From an uncultured Actinotalea sp. (GTDB taxonomy: Bacteria; Actinomycetota; Actinomycetes; Actinomycetales; Cellulomonadaceae), in contig NZ_CAMPHH010000020.1 of the NCBI RefSeq assembly GCF_946885855.1, positions 1 to 20,405 of the forward strand: 20,405 nt of DNA, written 5' to 3'. This document shows, in pieces, positions 9,929-17,322 of this stretch. Positions within the stretch are counted from its first letter, which is position 1. Each line of letters starts with the position of its first letter. Under the pieces are notes generated by a model. It saw nothing but the letters and a program-made list of their open reading frames with translations, had not been told where the DNA came from and made no database searches. A program made the position numbers and the translations under genes.

Positions 9929-11370
9929 CGTGCTCCTCCGTCATCCGTCGTTCGCGTGTCGTCCTCGTCGCCGCGCTCCGTCGCCGGCGGAGCGGCCTCC
10001 TGCCCCTTCGCCGGCGGCGCGGCCGCCGGATCCCCAGCCGGTGTCCCGCCCGCGAGCCCCCACGTCTGCCGCCAGGCCGAGGCCCCGGGGGCGGGCCGTG
10101 CGCCCGGAGTGGCTGGGCCCTGCGCCGCCGGACCCTGCGTCGCCGGACGCGGTGCGGACGGACCCGGTGCGGACGGACCCGATGGCGACGGGCCCGGAAC
10201 GGACGGAGGACCCGGGTCCGCGGAGCCCTGCGCTCCCGGCTCCGACGTTCCCGGCCGTCGCGGCCCGAGCCTGCCCGCGGCGGGGGGCAGCCCTCGCCGG
10301 AGCGCAGGGCCCTCGGGGCGGGCCCCGGAGCCTGGCGCATCGGCGCCCGAGGGGCCGGCCTGGGGCGTCGTGCTTCGTGCACCGGACGCGGCGGCGTCGC
10401 CCTCGGTGACCGTGGGCCCGGCCGGCCGCTCGGCTCCCGGCGCGGTCACGGGTGAGGTCCCGCGGGAGGGGTCGGGCGCGGAGTCGGGCACGGTGGCGAC
10501 CGGCGCGCCGACGCGCGCCTGCCGCTCGCGCAGCTCCCGGCGGGTCAGCGGCCGCTCGCCCGTCGCGGACGAGGGGGCCGCGTCCGCAGGAAGCGCTGGA
10601 CCCGCACCGACGGGTCCGCCGCCTGCTGCGGTCGCGGGGGTGGGCCGCGCCCGCAGGAGACCCACCAGCAGGAGCGCGGCACCGGCCAGGAGGAGCAGCC
10701 CGCCGACGACGAGACCGGGCACGAGCCAGGGCGTCGCGACGGTCTGGGGCCACGACAACGTGACCGTCGGTGGGACGTCCGGGTCCGTGGACGCGACCAG
10801 CACGCTCCAGCGCCCGTCCTGCACCTCCCAGCGCAGCTCGGCCGCGTCCTCGCCGGACACCTCCTCGACCCACAGGTCCGCGCCGCGGGGGTCGGGTGCA
10901 GGCTCGCCGTCGGTGACCTCCTCGCCCTCGGCCCCCGGTTCCGCCGGGGCCTCCTCCGGTGCGCCCTCCTCGGGTGCGGCCTCGGCCGGCGTCGTCCCGC
11001 TCGGCTCGGGCTCGGTCGGTGCGGAGGTCGCCTCGTCTCCCGACGGCCCGGCGTCGGTCGCGAGCGTGGTCCGGTCCACGAGACCGGTCACGCGGGTCGC
11101 AGGGCTGTCCCCCACCCAGGCGTCCACGTCGACGCTGCGACCGAGCGCGACCACGACGGGCGCGCCCTGCGCCTCGGCGCTCACCGTGACCTCGTCCGCT
11201 GCCAGGTCCAGAACCCCGGGATCGGTCACGAGGAGCGTGCTGCCGGAGCCGGCGGTCGCCGAGGCGGCGAGCGTGTCCGACGCCCGCCAGACCGTCGCGG
11301 AGGCCGCCGCGAGGCCGCCGACGACGAGGCCGACGACGCACAGCAGCGCCCCCAGAACGCGCATGAGCAC
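9925..11370 (-). CDS. Two-pass membrane protein with disordered cytoplasmic tail, function unknown
   Basis: The protein is 481 aa. One transmembrane segment lies at about residues 3-26. An extracytoplasmic region at 29-213 includes an acidic Pro/Ala/Glu linker. A second transmembrane segment lies at about 215-241 (WLVPGLVVGGLLLLAGAALL). A 240-residue Pro/Ala/Gly-rich tail follows, whose only ordered-looking piece is the basic motif TRRELRERQARVG near residue 276. The GTG at 11370 was chosen because GAAGGG lies 8 nt upstream; the ATG at 11364 is the alternative. The gene overlaps the lipoprotein gene by 4 nt and is divergent from the coiled-coil gene. The frame continues open upstream to 15156, but that is antisense to clear genes. 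I do not recognise the family. Confidence 0.82.
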   Translation of the reverse strand: MLMRVLGALLCVVGLVVGGLAAASATVWRASDTLAASATAGSGSTLLVTDPGVLDLAADEVTVSAEAQGAPVVVALGRSVDVDAWVGDSPATRVTGLVDRTTLATDAGPSGDEATSAPTEPEPSGTTPAEAAPEEGAPEEAPAEPGAEGEEVTDGEPAPDPRGADLWVEEVSGEDAAELRWEVQDGRWSVLVASTDPDVPPTVTLSWPQTVATPWLVPGLVVGGLLLLAGAALLLVGLLRARPTPATAAGGGPVGAGPALPADAAPSSATGERPLTRRELRERQARVGAPVATVPDSAPDPSRGTSPVTAPGAERPAGPTVTEGDAAASGARSTTPQAGPSGADAPGSGARPEGPALRRGLPPAAGRLGPRRPGTSEPGAQGSADPGPPSVPGPSPSGPSAPGPSAPRPATQGPAAQGPATPGARPAPGASAWRQTWGLAGGTPAGDPAAAPPAKGQEAAPPATERGDEDDTRTTDDGGAR

Positions 11371-11413
11371 GAGCGGATCCCTTCGCCAGGTGACGATCAA
11401 CCATAGGTCAGGG

Positions 11414-11444
11414 CCCCGGAGCGGTCGTCCTGAACGCTCCGGGG
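11414..11444. promoter_or_regulatory. Inverted repeat in the divergent promoter region
   Basis: The 216-bp gap between the membrane-protein gene and the coiled-coil gene holds a perfect 10-bp inverted repeat: CCCCGGAGCG at 11414-11423 and CGCTCCGGGG at 11435-11444, with an 11-nt loop. It could be an operator or a leader hairpin for either gene. A weak minus-strand -10-like TATGGT lies near 11401-11406, with no good -35. I could not place promoters with confidence. Confidence 0.45.
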
Positions 11445-11586
11445 GTGCGCCGCGGGCCGTTACCCTGAGGGACGGTGCTGCGACCGCCCGCAGCACGGGC
11501 CGGCGCCGACGGCGCCCGTGGTCCGCTCGCGGTGAGAGGCCCGAGCGCCCCGCGCCGGCACGCCGAGCCCCTGCCAGGAGGATGCC

Positions 11587-13785
11587 GTGCCCGACGAGCG
11601 ATCGATGTTCCCGGTGGTCATGCGGGGGTACGAACGCGGACAGGTCGAGCAGCGTCTGCAGCAGCTGGAGCAGCAGCTGGCGGACGCGCGGGGCCAGGTG
11701 GAGCAGCTCGACGCCAAGGCGATGCAGATCGCCGGCGAGCTCTCCGAGGCGCACCGTCAGCTCCGGGAGGCCGAGCGGCCGACCTACTCCGGCCTCGGCT
11801 CCCGCATCGAGCACCTCCTGCGCTCCGCGGAGGAGCAGTCCTCCGACGTGGTGGCCCAGGCGAACGCGCAGGCGGCGGACGCCGTCGCACGCGCCAAGCT
11901 CGCGGCGGACCAGATGCGCGCCCGCGCCGAGAACGAGGTCGCCGAGATGCTGGCGACCGCCCGTCGCGAGGCTGAGGACCTGCGCAGCACGGCGGCCTCG
12001 GAGGCCGAGCACGCGGTCTCCTCGGCGCAGCGCCGCGCCGAGGAGCTGGTCGGGTCCGCCGAGCGCGAGGCGGCACGCATCTCCAGCGCGATCGCCACCG
12101 AGGAGAGCGAGCGCCGGACGACGCTGGAGCGCGAGCTCGGGACGCTGCGGGCGACGGTCGAGCGCGAGACCACCGAGCTCCGCGTCGAGACCGAGCGCGC
12201 GGCCGCCGAGCTGCGCAGCACGACCGAGACGGAGACCGCGCGCCTGCGCGAGGAGGCCGAACGCTACGCCGAGGACCTGCGGGCGACCGCCGACGCGGAG
12301 ACGAGCGGGCTGCGCCAGCGGGCTGCGGCCGAGACCGCGGACCAGCGGGCGGACGCGGAGGAGTACGCCGCCACGCTGCGCGCCACTGCCGAGCGCGAGA
12401 CCGGCGAGCTGCGGCGACGGAGCGAGGCCACCGCCGCACAGGTCCGGTCCGACGCGGCGGAGCACGCCGACGGCCTGCGCGCCGCGGCGGAGCGCGACGC
12501 CCGGGCGCTGGCCCAGCGAGCGCAGACGGAGGCTGCGGCCCTGCGCGCGGAGGCGGACCAGTACGCGGCGTTCGCCCGGGCCACCGCGGACCGGGAGGTC
12601 GCGGAGCTGCGCTCGACCGTGGCCGACGAGGTCGCGGCCCTGCGGACCACGGCCGACGAGGAGGTCGCCACCCTCCGGTCCGAGGCCGAGGCGTACGCCT
12701 CGGAGCTGCGCACGAGCGCGGAGCGCGAGACCACCGAGCTGCGGGAGCGCACGGTGCGGGAGACGGCCGACCTGCGCTCCACGACCGCGCAGGAGACCGA
12801 CGAGCTGCGTGCGGTCACCGAGCGGGAGACGGCGGAGCTGCGCTCCCTCACGCTGCGGGAGACCAACGAGCTGCGGGAGCGGACGCGCCTGGAGGTGGAC
12901 CGCCTGACGACGGAGGCGCAGCGCGCGGCCGCGGAGCTCACGGGTACCGCGCGGGCCGAGGCGGACGCCGTCCGCGAGCAGGCACGACGAGCGCTCGCCG
13001 ACGCGGAGCTCGAGATCGCCGCCCGGCGCGAGGAGGCGGAGCGGGCGGACGCGGAGCGGCACGAGGCCGCCCGTGCCGAGACCGAGCGGCTCGTCGCGGA
13101 CGCCGAGGAGCACGCGGCGGACGCCGAACGGCGGGTCGCCCTGGCCCTGGAGCAGGCGGAGAAGATCCGCCGCGACGCCGACACCCACGCCAAGGAGCTC
13201 CTGTCGAACGCCCGGCGCAACGCGGACCGGGTCGTCGGGGATGCGCGCGAGCACGCGGAGCGCACGCTGTCGGACGCGATGACGGAGGCCGAGCGGGAGC
13301 GGACGACCGCCCAGCGTCAGGTCGAGGACCTCAACCGCCAGCGCGAGGCGATCACCACCTACCTCGACGAGCTGCGCAACCTCCTCGGACACGACCCCGT
13401 GCCGAACCGCCGCACCCTCGAGCAGGCGATCGACGCAGAGGCGCGTTTCGAGGCGACGGGCGTGCCCGCGACCCTGGAGCGGGCCGACGACGCGGAGGGC
13501 GCCGGCGCGCCCGGCGCGGTGATCACCGACGAGGACGACGTCGCCGCCGCGAGCACGGCCGAGGACGACGGCGACGTCCCCGCCGACGACGAGGCGACGT
13601 CCGTGGACGAGCGACCCGCGACGAGCGGGCCGGCAGCCGACCAGGACGCCCGGGACGACGCCGTCGAGGACGAGGACGAGCACGACGCCACCGGCGAGGA
13701 GGACGGCCCGGGGTCGGCGAGCGTGCCCGAGCCGCGGTCCGGCGACGACGCGGAGGTCCCCACCGGCTCGTCGGCTCGTGCCTGA
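11587..13785 (+). CDS. DivIVA/Scy-like coiled-coil protein with 48 continuous hendecads
   Basis: The protein is 732 aa. Residues 7-40 (FPVVMRGYERGQVEQRL) resemble the DivIVA/Wag31 N-terminal region. Residues 76-603 are exactly 48 eleven-residue repeats with no phase break. In units 11-33, position 2 is Leu in 20 of 23 and position 3 is Arg in 22 of 23, as in ELRVETERAAA. The last 125 or so residues are an acidic, disordered tail rich in Asp, Glu and Ala. This architecture suggests a cytoplasmic rod or filament of the actinobacterial polar-growth kind (compare Streptomyces Scy and FilP), possibly a division or cell-shape scaffold; that role is inferred. The GTG at 11587 is preceded by AGGAGG with 5-nt spacing. 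An out-of-frame ATG at 11582 was not used. The gene is divergent from the membrane protein and lipoprotein pair. Confidence 0.9.
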   Translation: MPDERSMFPVVMRGYERGQVEQRLQQLEQQLADARGQVEQLDAKAMQIAGELSEAHRQLREAERPTYSGLGSRIEHLLRSAEEQSSDVVAQANAQAADAVARAKLAADQMRARAENEVAEMLATARREAEDLRSTAASEAEHAVSSAQRRAEELVGSAEREAARISSAIATEESERRTTLERELGTLRATVERETTELRVETERAAAELRSTTETETARLREEAERYAEDLRATADAETSGLRQRAAAETADQRADAEEYAATLRATAERETGELRRRSEATAAQVRSDAAEHADGLRAAAERDARALAQRAQTEAAALRAEADQYAAFARATADREVAELRSTVADEVAALRTTADEEVATLRSEAEAYASELRTSAERETTELRERTVRETADLRSTTAQETDELRAVTERETAELRSLTLRETNELRERTRLEVDRLTTEAQRAAAELTGTARAEADAVREQARRALADAELEIAARREEAERADAERHEAARAETERLVADAEEHAADAERRVALALEQAEKIRRDADTHAKELLSNARRNADRVVGDAREHAERTLSDAMTEAERERTTAQRQVEDLNRQREAITTYLDELRNLLGHDPVPNRRTLEQAIDAEARFEATGVPATLERADDAEGAGAPGAVITDEDDVAAASTAEDDGDVPADDEATSVDERPATSGPAADQDARDDAVEDEDEHDATGEEDGPGSASVPEPRSGDDAEVPTGSSARA

Positions 13786-13871
13786 CCGACGACGGTGCGG
13801 GCGGGGGCGGGCATGATCGCACGGGCCCGAGCGACGCGAGGGACCGGCGGGGCCACGGCCGCGCCGTCGGC

Positions 13872-14342
13872 ATGAGCGACGCGAGCGACGGGCCGGGGAA
13901 GGCAGCCGCCGACGACCCGACCGAGGACGACTGGCGGGCTCGGCGCCGGCAGGCGGCGGACGCCCAGGCCGAGGCCCTGGCCCAGCGTCAGGCCGCCGAG
14001 CACGCGGCGGCACGTCGGCTCCTCGCCGAGTTCGTGGCCGAGGCGACGCGGCAGGGCCCCCCTCCCGTCCCGCTGCGCGCCCGCAGCTACGACGGACGAC
14101 ACCGGTACCGCACCCCGCTGCACGGGTGGTACCTGCGGCGGAACGAGTCGGTGGCCGTCTCGACGGCCGGCGACTTCTACGTGCTCGGCGTGCCGGGCAG
14201 CCTGCGGGCGCTCGTGCGCGGCGTCGAGCCCGAGCCCGCCGATCCCCCGCTGGTCCTCGGGCGCGGCGGCCGCGACGGGGAGTCCGTCGACCTCGCCGAC
14301 GCCCTGCGCGTCGTCCTGGAGGGCGACCGCCGGTCGCCGTGA
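13872..14342 (+). CDS. Conserved hypothetical protein, 156 aa
   Basis: The N-terminal 60 residues are charged and probably helical (WRARRRQAADAQAEALAQRQ). A compact C-terminal domain follows, containing YRTPLHGWYLRRNESVAV, FYVLGVPGSL, PPLVLGRGGRDGESVDL and ADALRVVL. I recall proteins of this type as conserved hypotheticals in actinobacteria, but know no function. There is no signal peptide or membrane segment. The ATG at 13872 has only a weak upstream purine signal; no other in-frame start fits. It follows the coiled-coil gene by 86 bp on the same strand, so the two may be co-transcribed. It converges with the hydrolase gene. Confidence 0.78.
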   Translation: MSDASDGPGKAAADDPTEDDWRARRRQAADAQAEALAQRQAAEHAAARRLLAEFVAEATRQGPPPVPLRARSYDGRHRYRTPLHGWYLRRNESVAVSTAGDFYVLGVPGSLRALVRGVEPEPADPPLVLGRGGRDGESVDLADALRVVLEGDRRSP

Positions 14343-14377
14343 GGGTCCCGGCGCGCGTCGGGCCCGGCCCGGCCGCA

Positions 14378-14448
14378 CGCTCGCGAGATGCTCCGACGCT
14401 CGCCAGGTGCTCGGACGCGCGCGGAGAGCTCAGGCGCTCGCGCGGTGC
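14378..14448. repeat. Imperfect repeats across the hydrolase 3' end
   Basis: Two adjacent 19-bp units at 14378-14396 and 14397-14415 match at 16 of 19 positions (CGCTCGCGAGATGCTCCGA and its neighbour). A third, 14-bp copy (CGCTCGCGCGGTGC, 14435-14448) matches each at 12 of 14 and lies within the final codons of the minus-strand hydrolase, just before its stop at 14430-14432. The array fills part of the gap between the convergent genes. Confidence 0.8.
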
Positions 14449-15257
14449 AGCAGGCCTGCCAGGGCTGAGGCGACGGGCTCCGGGCTCTCGTTCGGCGTCA
14501 TGTGCCCTGCCCGCGGCACGACGGTGACCTGGACGTCCCGCAGGACCGCCGCCATGTGCTCCGCCGCGGCGGGCGGGGACAGCTCGTCCTCGTCCCCCAC
14601 CACGACCACCGCAGGTCCGGCGAAGCCGGCGAGCACCGCGGTGCGGTCGGGCCGCGCCGCCATCGCCCGCTGCGCCCACGCGACGGCCGACGGGCCCTGA
14701 TCGCGGATCCAGCCCTCGACGCGGTCGACGAGGTCCGGACGGGCGATGCGGTTCGTCGCGCCCAGCACGGCGCTGCGCATACCCAGCACCGGGTCCACCC
14801 GCATCTCGGCCAGCGCGGCCTCGGCGAGCTCGAGACGCTTCGTGCGCGCGGCGTCGTCGTCGGCCGTCGACTTGGTGTCGACCAGCCCGAGCCCCGCCAC
14901 CAGGTCCGGGTGCCGCTCGAGGACCGCCATCGCCACGTAGCCGCCCATCGACAACCCCGCGACGACGGCCCGCTCGATCCCGGCGGCCCGCAGCACCGCC
15001 GCCACGGCGTCCGCGGCGACCTCGAGCGACGGCGTCTCCCGGGGGGCGCCGAGCCCCTCGGCGACGTCCTCCCCGGTCGGGGACGTGCCGAAGCCGGGCA
15101 GGTCCGGGGCGATGACGGTCGGGTCCCCCGGCAGCAGGTCCGTGACGTCCAGCCACATCCGGTGGTCCAGCGGGAAGCCGTGCAGGAGCACGAGCGGCAG
15201 TCGCCCGGGCGCACCCTCGCGGAGGGTGTGGAGCCGCAGCATGCCGTCCGTCGTCAT
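14430..15257 (-). CDS. Alpha/beta-fold hydrolase
   Basis: The protein is 275 aa with the classic alpha/beta hydrolase order. The oxyanion-hole motif HGF is at residues 26-28. APDLPGFG is at 50-57. The nucleophile elbow GLSMGG has S103. The likely acid is D224 in VGDEDE, and the catalytic histidine is H252 in AGHMTP. No signal peptide is present, so it is probably cytoplasmic. The substrate cannot be read from the sequence; esterase, lactonase and C-C hydrolase roles are all possible. The ATG at 15257 has GAGGAGG about 5 nt upstream. The gene lies 121 bp downstream of the small zinc-ribbon gene on the same strand, so it could belong to that transcript or have its own promoter. Its 3' end overlaps short repeats. 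Confidence 0.9.
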   Translation of the reverse strand: MTTDGMLRLHTLREGAPGRLPLVLLHGFPLDHRMWLDVTDLLPGDPTVIAPDLPGFGTSPTGEDVAEGLGAPRETPSLEVAADAVAAVLRAAGIERAVVAGLSMGGYVAMAVLERHPDLVAGLGLVDTKSTADDDAARTKRLELAEAALAEMRVDPVLGMRSAVLGATNRIARPDLVDRVEGWIRDQGPSAVAWAQRAMAARPDRTAVLAGFAGPAVVVVGDEDELSPPAAAEHMAAVLRDVQVTVVPRAGHMTPNESPEPVASALAGLLHRASA

Positions 15258-15378
15258 CGTCGCCTCCTCGGCGGCCGGTCAGCCCGGCCGGGTCCGTCGC
15301 CGGCGTGCCGGCGCGTCGTGGTCCGCCCCATGATGGCGGGTCGGACGGCTCTCGTGCGCCCGGTTCCGCGGCGCGGCG

Positions 15379-15678
15379 TCAGCGGCGCCGGTGCCGGGCG
15401 CCCCAGCACGCGGCGTGCCAGTGCCGACGGCCCTCGAGCGCCGCCTCGGGGCCGAGGAGGGCGTCGGCACGCCAGGCCACCACGTGCGGCGTGCCGGCGG
15501 GCACGTCCTGCCGGCAGCCGGGGCACGTGTAGGTCTTCGCGCCGCCGCGCACCCGCTGGACCGTCCACTCGCCGTCGGCCGCCGACTCGCTGCGCCGGCC
15601 GCCCAGCGCGCGGTCGAGGTCCAGCGGCTCGGGCGGCGCACCGTAGGGGCGCTTGCTCGAACGACGTCCCCGGGGCAT
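15379..15678 (-). CDS. Small zinc-ribbon/HNH-like protein, 99 aa
   Basis: A basic N-terminus (MPRGRRSSKRP) precedes EPLDLDRALGGRR. A putative zinc-binding part follows: C52-P-G-C55, H65 in PHVVAW, and H86-W-H88-A-A-C91. Related small actinobacterial proteins are often labelled 'ATP/GTP-binding protein', but I see no Walker motif, so that label looks unfounded. Nucleic-acid binding is possible from the basic ends and Cys/His pattern; this is inference. The ATG at 15678 is chosen because GGGAGG lies 9 nt upstream; the same GGGAGG directly abuts the alternative ATG at 15687. It starts 32 bp after the GH1 stop and may be read through from that gene. Confidence 0.8.
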   Translation of the reverse strand: MPRGRRSSKRPYGAPPEPLDLDRALGGRRSESAADGEWTVQRVRGGAKTYTCPGCRQDVPAGTPHVVAWRADALLGPEAALEGRRHWHAACWGARHRRR

Positions 15679-15710
15679 GCGGAGCATCCTCCCACCCGGC
15701 CCGCGCACGC

Positions 15711-17198
15711 TCAGCGCGACGCGGTGGCCCCTCCCGCGGCGCGGGCCGCCTCGACCGGCTCGAGCTCCTGGGCCACCTCGACCGGCACCAGCTGCCCCGT
15801 CCGGATGACCTCGCGGTACCACAGCGCGGAGTCCTTGCAGGTGCGCTCGAGGGTGCCGTAGTCGACGTGGACCATGCCGAAGCGGCGGTCGTAGCCGTAC
15901 GCCCACTCGAAGTTGTCCATGAGCGACCACAGGAAGTACCCGCGCACGTCGGCCCCGGCGTCGCGGGCCCGACCGACCGCCTCGAGGTGGTCGTGCACGT
16001 ACGCCACGCGACGCTCGTCGTGGACCCGGCCCGCGGCCGTGACCTCGTCCTCGAAGGCCGCGCCGTTCTCGGTGATCATCAGCGGCAGCCCGGGGTGGCG
16101 CCCGTGCAGCTCGAGCAGGAGGTCGACCAGGCCCTGCGGCTCGATGTTCCAGCCCATCGCCGTGTGGGGACCGGGCTGCGGGAGCCACTCGACCAGGTCG
16201 CAGCCCACCCACGGGCTGTGTGCCGACGCGCCGTGACCGTCGGGGCGCGGCGCGCCGTCGTCGGCGGTCCCGTCCTGCAGGCGGCGGACCCGCCCGGTCG
16301 AGTAGAAGTTCACGCCCAGCACGTCCAGCGGCTGCCGGATCGTCGCGAGGTCGCCGTCGCGGACGAACGACCAGTCCGTCAGGTGGGCGGTGTCGGTGAG
16401 GACCCGCTCGGGGTAGGCGCCCTCGAGCATCGGGCCGAGGAAGACCTCGTTGGCGACCGCGTCCACCTGCGCCTTGGCCTCGGCGTCCGCCGGGGCGTCG
16501 CTCGCCGCGCGCGTGACGTGCAGGTTCAGCGTCACGGACACGCGCGCCTGCTCGCCGAGGACGTCGCGGATCGCCCGGATCGCGAGGCCGTGCCCGAGGT
16601 TGAGGTGGTGAACGGCGGCCAGCGCCGCGGCCGGCTCGGTGCGCCCCGGTGCGTGCACGCCCGAGGCGTACCCGAGGAAGGAGGAGCACCAGGGCTCGTT
16701 GAGCGTCGTCCACATCCAGACGCGATCACCGAGCGCCTCGGCGACGATCCGGGCGTAGTCGGCGAAGGCCTCGGCCGTGGCCCGGCTGGTCCAGCCGCCC
16801 TCGTCCTCGAGCGCCTGCGGCAGGTCCCAGTGGTACAGGGTCGCGACGGGACGGATCCCGGCGGCCCGCAGCTCGTCGACGAGCCGCGAGTAGAACGCCA
16901 GGCCCTCGGCGTTGGCCGGGCCGCGACCGGTGGGCTGGATGCGCGGCCAGGCGATGGAGAAGCGGTACGCCTGGAGGCCCAGCTCCTTCATCAGCGCGAC
17001 GTCCTCGGCCACCCGGTGGTAGTGGTCCGCGGCCACGTCACCCGTGTCGCCGTGGAGGACCTTGCCGGGTGTGTGGCTGAAGGTGTCCCAGATCGACGGT
17101 CCACGCCCGCCCTCGTGGACCGCTCCCTCGATCTGGTACGACGCCGTCGCGGCACCCCAGAGGAAGTCGGCGGGGAACGTGCGGGGGGTGGTCGTCAT
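15711..17198 (-). CDS. GH1 beta-glucosidase
   Basis: The enzyme probably hydrolyses cellobiose and related beta-glucosides in the cytoplasm. At 495 aa it is a full-length GH1 barrel. The start [19 protein letters not shown] is characteristic. The acid/base is E168 in TLNEPW and the nucleophile is E377 in ITENGA; the aglycone-side segment [13 protein letters not shown] is also present. There is no signal peptide. The ATG at 17198 has GAGGA 7 nt upstream. The frame stays open to 17423, but that extension would cross the promoter and operator and overlap the pdxH end. A LacI-type operator 50 bp upstream suggests control by a cellobiose-responsive CebR/CelR repressor. Beta-galactosidase or other GH1 activities cannot be excluded. 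Confidence 0.95.
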   Translation of the reverse strand: MTTTPRTFPADFLWGAATASYQIEGAVHEGGRGPSIWDTFSHTPGKVLHGDTGDVAADHYHRVAEDVALMKELGLQAYRFSIAWPRIQPTGRGPANAEGLAFYSRLVDELRAAGIRPVATLYHWDLPQALEDEGGWTSRATAEAFADYARIVAEALGDRVWMWTTLNEPWCSSFLGYASGVHAPGRTEPAAALAAVHHLNLGHGLAIRAIRDVLGEQARVSVTLNLHVTRAASDAPADAEAKAQVDAVANEVFLGPMLEGAYPERVLTDTAHLTDWSFVRDGDLATIRQPLDVLGVNFYSTGRVRRLQDGTADDGAPRPDGHGASAHSPWVGCDLVEWLPQPGPHTAMGWNIEPQGLVDLLLELHGRHPGLPLMITENGAAFEDEVTAAGRVHDERRVAYVHDHLEAVGRARDAGADVRGYFLWSLMDNFEWAYGYDRRFGMVHVDYGTLERTCKDSALWYREVIRTGQLVPVEVAQELEPVEAARAAGGATASR

Positions 17199-17221
17199 GG
17201 GGAGGTCCTCGGTCGGTCGGA

Positions 17222-17227
17222 ACGATA
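17222..17227 (-). promoter_or_regulatory. Possible -10 box of the beta-glucosidase promoter
   Basis: On the minus strand TATCGT lies 23 nt upstream of the GH1 start codon, in an unusually AT-rich spot for this window. No good -35 hexamer is visible; the position about 17 nt upstream falls just beside the LacI-type operator. This fits a repressible promoter but is a weak call by itself. Confidence 0.4.
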
Positions 17228-17248
17228 CGAGCCCATCATGCCGCACCG

Positions 17249-17262
17249 TGGGAGCGCTTTCA
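17249..17262. promoter_or_regulatory. LacI-family (CebR/CelR-like) operator
   Basis: TGGGAGCGCTTTCA matches the actinobacterial cellobiose-repressor site TGGGAGCGCTCCCA at 12 of 14 bases. The left half is perfect; the right half reads GCTTTCA. It sits about 50 bp upstream of the GH1 start, just upstream of a candidate -10, where a bound repressor would block transcription. The regulator gene is not in the window. Confidence 0.75.
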
Positions 17263-17291
17263 CACTCCGGCTCACCCGGCGGACGGTCCCG

Positions 17292-17305
17292 CCGGGCGCG
17301 CCCGG
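17292..17305. repeat. 14-bp palindrome after pdxH
   Basis: CCGGGCGCGCCCGG is a perfect palindrome 17 bp past the pdxH stop on the minus strand. It could form a 5-bp stem with a short loop and lacks a T-tract, so a terminator role is only possible. It lies in the 124-bp gap that also holds the GH1 promoter region. Confidence 0.35.
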
Positions 17306-17322
17306 TCCCCCGCGCCGGCCCG

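Noticed and set aside
8348..12907. 1519-aa plus-strand open frame
   Set aside because: It runs antisense to the thioredoxin-fold, lipoprotein and membrane-protein genes and then out of frame through the hendecad gene; its composition is low-complexity Arg/Pro/Ser/Gly.
12264..13265. Repetitive Ser/Arg-rich 333-aa antisense open frame
   Set aside because: Its repetitiveness is a mirror of the 33-bp hendecad periodicity on the plus strand.
9925..15156. 1743-aa minus-strand open frame
   Set aside because: Only 9925-11370 is a credible gene. The rest is antisense to the coiled-coil gene and out of frame with the hydrolase.
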